From positions 1-24,233 of the forward strand of contig CBFHNG010000029.1 of the NCBI GenBank assembly GCA_965657165.1: a DNA stretch of 24,233 bases, given 5' to 3'. Positions within the stretch are counted from its first letter, which is position 1. Each line of letters starts with the position of its first letter. Origin of the DNA: UBA3537 sp965657165 (lineage in GTDB: Bacteria > Bacteroidota > Bacteroidia > Flavobacteriales > Flavobacteriaceae). This document shows, piece after piece, positions 21,119 through 24,233 of the stretch. The notes under the pieces were generated by a model, which was given only the letters and a program-made list of their open reading frames with translations, ran no database searches and had not been told where the DNA came from. Both the position numbers and the translations under genes were made by a program.

Positions 21119-22108
21119 ATGATTCGGGTTGGAATCAACGGATTTGGACGTATCGGAAGACGTGTCTTTCGTTTACTTCTTGAGCATAACGACATTCAAG
21201 TCGTCGCTATTAATGATTTGGCAGATGCCAAAACATTAGCACATTTGCTCAAATATGATAGTATTCACGGAAAACTCACTGCAAGGGTTTCAGAAAACGA
21301 AGAACATATTATCATCAATAATTTAACCTTTGCGCTTTCAAATAAAAATCATCCAAAATCAATTGACTGGACAAAACATAAGGTTGATGTTGTTATAGAA
21401 GCCACAGGAAAATTCAAAACAAAAACAGATTTAGAGTACCACATAAAGAACGGTGCTAAAAAAGTAATTTTGAGTGTTCCACCAACGGAAACCGATATCA
21501 AAACTATTGTACTAGGCGTCAACGAACACACGATTACTAAAGATGATCATATCCTTTCAAATGCCTCTTGTACAACCAATAATGCTGCGCCAATGCTGGC
21601 CATTATTAATGATTTGTGCGGCATAGATCAGGCGTATATTACTACGGTACATTCGTACACCACAGATCAAAGTTTGCACGACCAGCCCCATAAAGATTTA
21701 AGACGTGCACGTGCAGCTGGCCAATCCATTGTACCAACCACAACAGGTGCTGCAAAAGCCCTAACTAAAATTTTTCCTGAACTTGCGCATACCATCGGCG
21801 GATGTGGTATTCGTGTCCCTGTCATTAATGGATCCCTTACAGACATTACTTTTAATGTTAAAAAAGAGACGACGGTTGAAGAAATAAACAACGCTTTTGA
21901 AAAAGCAGCTCAAACAAATTTCAAAGGAATTTTGGAATACACAACAGACCCTATTGTGTCAATCGATGTGATAGGCAATCCTCACTCCTGTATTTTTGAT
22001 GCACAAATGACTTCTGTGTTGGGAAAAATGGTCAAAATTATTGGCTGGTACGACAACGAGACTGGTTATTCTTCTAGAATCATTGACTTGATTAGAACAC
22101 TCAACTAA
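21119..22108 (+). CDS. gap: Glyceraldehyde-3-phosphate dehydrogenase, type I
   Basis: GAPDH oxidises glyceraldehyde-3-phosphate to 1,3-bisphosphoglycerate with NAD+ in glycolysis, or runs the reverse step. At 329 aa it is normal length. Motifs are RVGINGFGRIGR (3-14), the NAD-selecting IND (31-33, Asp33), SNASCTTN (147-154, catalytic Cys151), TTVHSYT (175-181, His178), HKDLRRARAA (191-200) and the C-terminal WYDNETGYSSR. Asp33 and Pro190 suggest NAD rather than NADP use. The segment T-I-G-G-C-G-I-R-V-P-V differs from the commoner GMAFRVPV form. The start codon directly follows the lipA stop, an unusual pairing suggesting cotranscription. Whether a second gap copy exists elsewhere cannot be seen. 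Its stop directly abuts lpxK. Confidence 0.96.
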   Translation: MIRVGINGFGRIGRRVFRLLLEHNDIQVVAINDLADAKTLAHLLKYDSIHGKLTARVSENEEHIIINNLTFALSNKNHPKSIDWTKHKVDVVIEATGKFKTKTDLEYHIKNGAKKVILSVPPTETDIKTIVLGVNEHTITKDDHILSNASCTTNNAAPMLAIINDLCGIDQAYITTVHSYTTDQSLHDQPHKDLRRARAAGQSIVPTTTGAAKALTKIFPELAHTIGGCGIRVPVINGSLTDITFNVKKETTVEEINNAFEKAAQTNFKGILEYTTDPIVSIDVIGNPHSCIFDAQMTSVLGKMVKIIGWYDNETGYSSRIIDLIRTLN

Positions 22109-23113
22109 TCAAGAATTTTTAATAAACTCCTTTACTCTTTTTTCTAATGCACTCACAGCATGAACTTCTGTTGTGATAGGTAAATAATACAGCGCTTTAT
22201 GTTGTAATTTTTGGAGTCTTGAAAAATCTTTTTCTGTAGTGAGTACAAAAGATTTTGAGCTGATTTCTTTTAATTCTTTTTTTGAAAACTCATGATGATC
22301 ATCAAATTCAAGATGTTCAAAATTAAGATTTTTATGTTTTAAAAAATTGACCAAAGGCATGGCATTAGCAATTCCTGTAATCAATGTAAAATTTTTGGTT
22401 TTTAATTCATCCAAAAGAATTGAATCTGTTTTTGATACGATTTCATTGGAGTATACAATAGAGCTAAAAAAGAGTTTTTGATTTGGATGAAGCGCTAATC
22501 GTTCCGCAATATTTTCTTTTTCAATTGAATTTAAATCCTTTGGAGATTTCGTAACTATAACCACCTGTGCACGTTGTGCTCCAAATCGTGGTTCACGAAG
22601 ATTTCCAGAGGGCAAAACACTATCATCACAAAATAAATTATCATAAGCTGTCAATAAAATTGATAGTCCTGGTTTTACTTTTCTGTGCTGAAAAGCATCA
22701 TCAAGTAAAATAACATCTGGAGGTGCATCGAGGAGTAAAAGGTGATCTATTCCTCGCTGACGATTAGCATCAACAGCAACAGTAACATTTGGAAATTTTT
22801 GTGCAATTTGATAAGGCTCATCTCCCAAAATTTTTGCTGTAGAAGTGTTATTGGCCACTATAAATCCTTTAGATTGTCGGCCATAACCACGACTTAAAAC
22901 CGCTACATTATAATCCTTTTGAAGCCATTGAATCAGGGTTTCAATCATGGGAGTTTTTCCAGTTCCACCCACAGAAAGATTTCCTACACAAATAATGGGA
23001 GTTTTATATGATTTTGATTTAAAAATTCCAAAATCAAAACATTTATTGCGAAGAAAAACAACACTATAATACAGAGGATTAAATGGAAATAATATTTTTC
23101 TTAAAAGCTTCAT
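22109..23113 (-). CDS. lpxK: Tetraacyldisaccharide 4'-kinase
   Basis: LpxK phosphorylates the 4' position of the lipid A disaccharide at the inner membrane. With the ATG at 23113 it is 334 aa and begins MKLLRKILFPFNPLYYSVVF, the usual membrane-touching helix. The Walker A is GNLSVGGTGKTP (44-55). Other motifs are VLSRGYGR (72-79), LLDDAFQHR (136-144) and LPSGNLREP (167-175). The frame is open up to 23170, but that start would overlap the divergent nif3 gene and its promoter, so 23113 is preferred. Its presence shows that the organism makes lipid A. It converges on gap with no base between the stop codons. Confidence 0.94.
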   Translation of the reverse strand: MKLLRKILFPFNPLYYSVVFLRNKCFDFGIFKSKSYKTPIICVGNLSVGGTGKTPMIETLIQWLQKDYNVAVLSRGYGRQSKGFIVANNTSTAKILGDEPYQIAQKFPNVTVAVDANRQRGIDHLLLLDAPPDVILLDDAFQHRKVKPGLSILLTAYDNLFCDDSVLPSGNLREPRFGAQRAQVVIVTKSPKDLNSIEKENIAERLALHPNQKLFFSSIVYSNEIVSKTDSILLDELKTKNFTLITGIANAMPLVNFLKHKNLNFEHLEFDDHHEFSKKELKEISSKSFVLTTEKDFSRLQKLQHKALYYLPITTEVHAVSALEKRVKEFIKNS

Positions 23114-23133
23114 CACAACGAAAGTAATTATTT

Positions 23134-23141
23134 TATCTTTG
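23134..23141 (+). promoter_or_regulatory. -7 promoter box for the Nif3-family gene
   Basis: TATCTTTG, a perfect TAnnTTTG box, ends 17 nt before the ATG at 23159. It lies in the 45-bp gap between two divergent start codons. Confidence 0.55.
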
Positions 23142-23158
23142 ATGTTAAACAAAATCTT

Positions 23159-24233
23159 ATGATAGTTCAAGACATCATCAATCAGCTCGAAGAACTTGCA
23201 CCCTTGGCCTATGCCGAAGAATTTGATAATGTTGGTCTTTTGGTTGGCGATAAAAGTACTAAAGTTACAGGTGTATTAATCACTTTGGATACGCTTCCAG
23301 AAGTTGTAGACGAAGCCATCGCAGAAGACTGTAATTTGATTATTAGTTTTCATCCTATCATTTTTAAAGGGTTAAAATCCATTACAGGCAATTCTTATGT
23401 AGAGCGTGTGGTACAAAAAGCCATCAAAAATGACATTGCTATTTTTGCTATACATACCGCTTTGGATAATGCTTATAATGGTGTCAATGCAGAACTCTGC
23501 AACAGATTAGGATTAAAAAATAAATCCATTTTGATGCCACAATCTGGAACCATCAAAAAACTAACTACTTTTGTTCCAAAACCAGAAGCAGAAGCTGTTC
23601 AAAAAGCGCTTTTTGAAGCTGGTGGCGGTGCTCTTGGAAATTACAAAAATTGTAGTTTTAGTAGTGAAGGTATTGGGACGTTTAAAGGCAATGAATTCTC
23701 CAACCCAGTCATTGGAAAACCACACGAATTCAAGCAGTTAGAAGAAATAAAATTAGATATTGTTTTTGCCAAACATTTGGAATCTAATATTCTAAACAAT
23801 CTATTTCAAACACACCCCTATGAAGAAGTTGCCTATGAGATCTCGACCTTGGAAAACAAAAATCAACACATTGGAATGGGAATGATAGGCACTTTAGAAA
23901 CTCCAATGGAGGAGAATACCTTTTTGGAACACGTGAAAGAAGAAATGAAGTGTGGCGTCATTAGGCATTCAAAGCTACGAAATAAAAACATCCAAAAGGT
24001 AGCTGTTTTGGGTGGGTCTGGGAGTTTTGCGATCGCTGCAGCAAAAGCTGCTGGAGCAGATGCTTTTGTAACTTCTGATCTGAAATATCATGATTTTTTT
24101 GCTGCAGAAAACCAGATTTTATTGATGGATATTGGCCATTATGAGAGCGAACAGTACACAAAAAACCTTTTAGCGACCTATCTTACAAAAAAAATTCCTA
24201 ATTTTGCAGTCCTTTTATCAAAGATCAATACAA
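23159..24233 (+). CDS. Nif3-like dinuclear metal center protein (YqfO/YbgI family), cut by the window end
   Basis: From the ATG at 23159 the frame is open to the last base, giving about 358 residues. Family members of this form are about 365 aa, so only the tail is missing. It begins MIVQDIINQLEELAPLAYAEEFDNVGLLVG, the standard Nif3 start. Metal-ligand regions are visible: S-F-H-P-I-I-F-K-G (His65), HTALDNAYNGVN (99-110, Asp103) and, near the C-terminus, DIGHYESEQ, with the last His and Glu ligands. The central part (about residues 130-240) is the inserted PII-like domain of the long form. The biochemical role of the family is not settled; proposals include GTP cyclohydrolase-like or metal-handling roles. 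In many genomes it lies next to a zinc-ribbon gene, which could be just outside the window. Confidence 0.93.
   Translation, partial: MIVQDIINQLEELAPLAYAEEFDNVGLLVGDKSTKVTGVLITLDTLPEVVDEAIAEDCNLIISFHPIIFKGLKSITGNSYVERVVQKAIKNDIAIFAIHTALDNAYNGVNAELCNRLGLKNKSILMPQSGTIKKLTTFVPKPEAEAVQKALFEAGGGALGNYKNCSFSSEGIGTFKGNEFSNPVIGKPHEFKQLEEIKLDIVFAKHLESNILNNLFQTHPYEEVAYEISTLENKNQHIGMGMIGTLETPMEENTFLEHVKEEMKCGVIRHSKLRNKNIQKVAVLGGSGSFAIAAAKAAGADAFVTSDLKYHDFFAAENQILLMDIGHYESEQYTKNLLATYLTKKIPNFAVLLSKINT

Noticed and set aside
23114..23170. Longer N-terminus for lpxK, starting at 23170
   Set aside because: It would overlap the divergent Nif3 gene start and its promoter box. LpxK homologues begin at the equivalent of 23113.
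23961..24161. A 66-codon open frame antisense to the Nif3 gene
   Set aside because: It lies inside the conserved Nif3 C-terminal region on the opposite strand and has no supporting signal.

Overview
The window is AT-rich chromosomal DNA from a member of the Bacteroidota, very probably the family Flavobacteriaceae. Three things support this. The proteins have the flavobacterial form (PyrE, SRPBCC, LUD, MurB, GVSH-type Nramp). Ribosome-binding sequences are generally absent. Almost every transcription unit starts with the Bacteroidota -7 promoter box TAnnTTTG, usually 17-33 nt before the start codon. No rRNA, tRNA, IS element, prophage or CRISPR array is visible. The only accessory-looking item is a toxin gene cut by the left edge.

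Layout. 1-82 (-): start of a RelE/HigB-like toxin. 252-1790 (+): ddl and coaD. 1792-4068 (-): a SulP anion transporter with a STAS domain, and a NUDIX hydrolase. 4128-5174 (+): pyrE and a SRPBCC protein. 5171-5890 (-): a biotin-protein ligase without a repressor domain. 5983-10745 (+): rsfS, ftsH, a LUD-domain protein, cdsA, a phosphatidylserine decarboxylase and a small acyl-CoA-binding protein. 10748-13378 (-): valS. 13526-15311 (+): a secreted DUF1573 protein with a strong terminator, then a class I aminotransferase whose stop overlaps murB (15308-16315). 16326-17015 (-): aqpZ-type aquaporin. 17136-20196 (+): a compact four-gene unit of a 66-aa Cys-rich membrane peptide, a degenerate family 2 glycosyltransferase, a sigma-70-like factor and a non-canonical Nramp-family transporter. 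20243-22108 (+): lipA and gap with no gap between them. 22109-23113 (-): lpxK. 23159 to the right edge (+): a Nif3-family gene cut by the window end.

Most genes are housekeeping. Envelope building is the main theme: ddl and murB for peptidoglycan, cdsA and psd for phosphatidylethanolamine, lpxK for lipid A. Cofactor and nucleotide genes (coaD, birA, lipA, pyrE) and translation or quality-control genes (rsfS, ftsH, valS) lie among them. All five convergent gene pairs meet with 10 bp or less between stop codons.

The part most worth a second look is the 17136-20196 unit. Its glycosyltransferase-like protein keeps the fold pattern but appears to have lost nearly all acidic catalytic and metal-binding residues. 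The transporter at the end of the unit lacks the Nramp DPGN motif. I see no clear-cut new defence or mobile system in this window.
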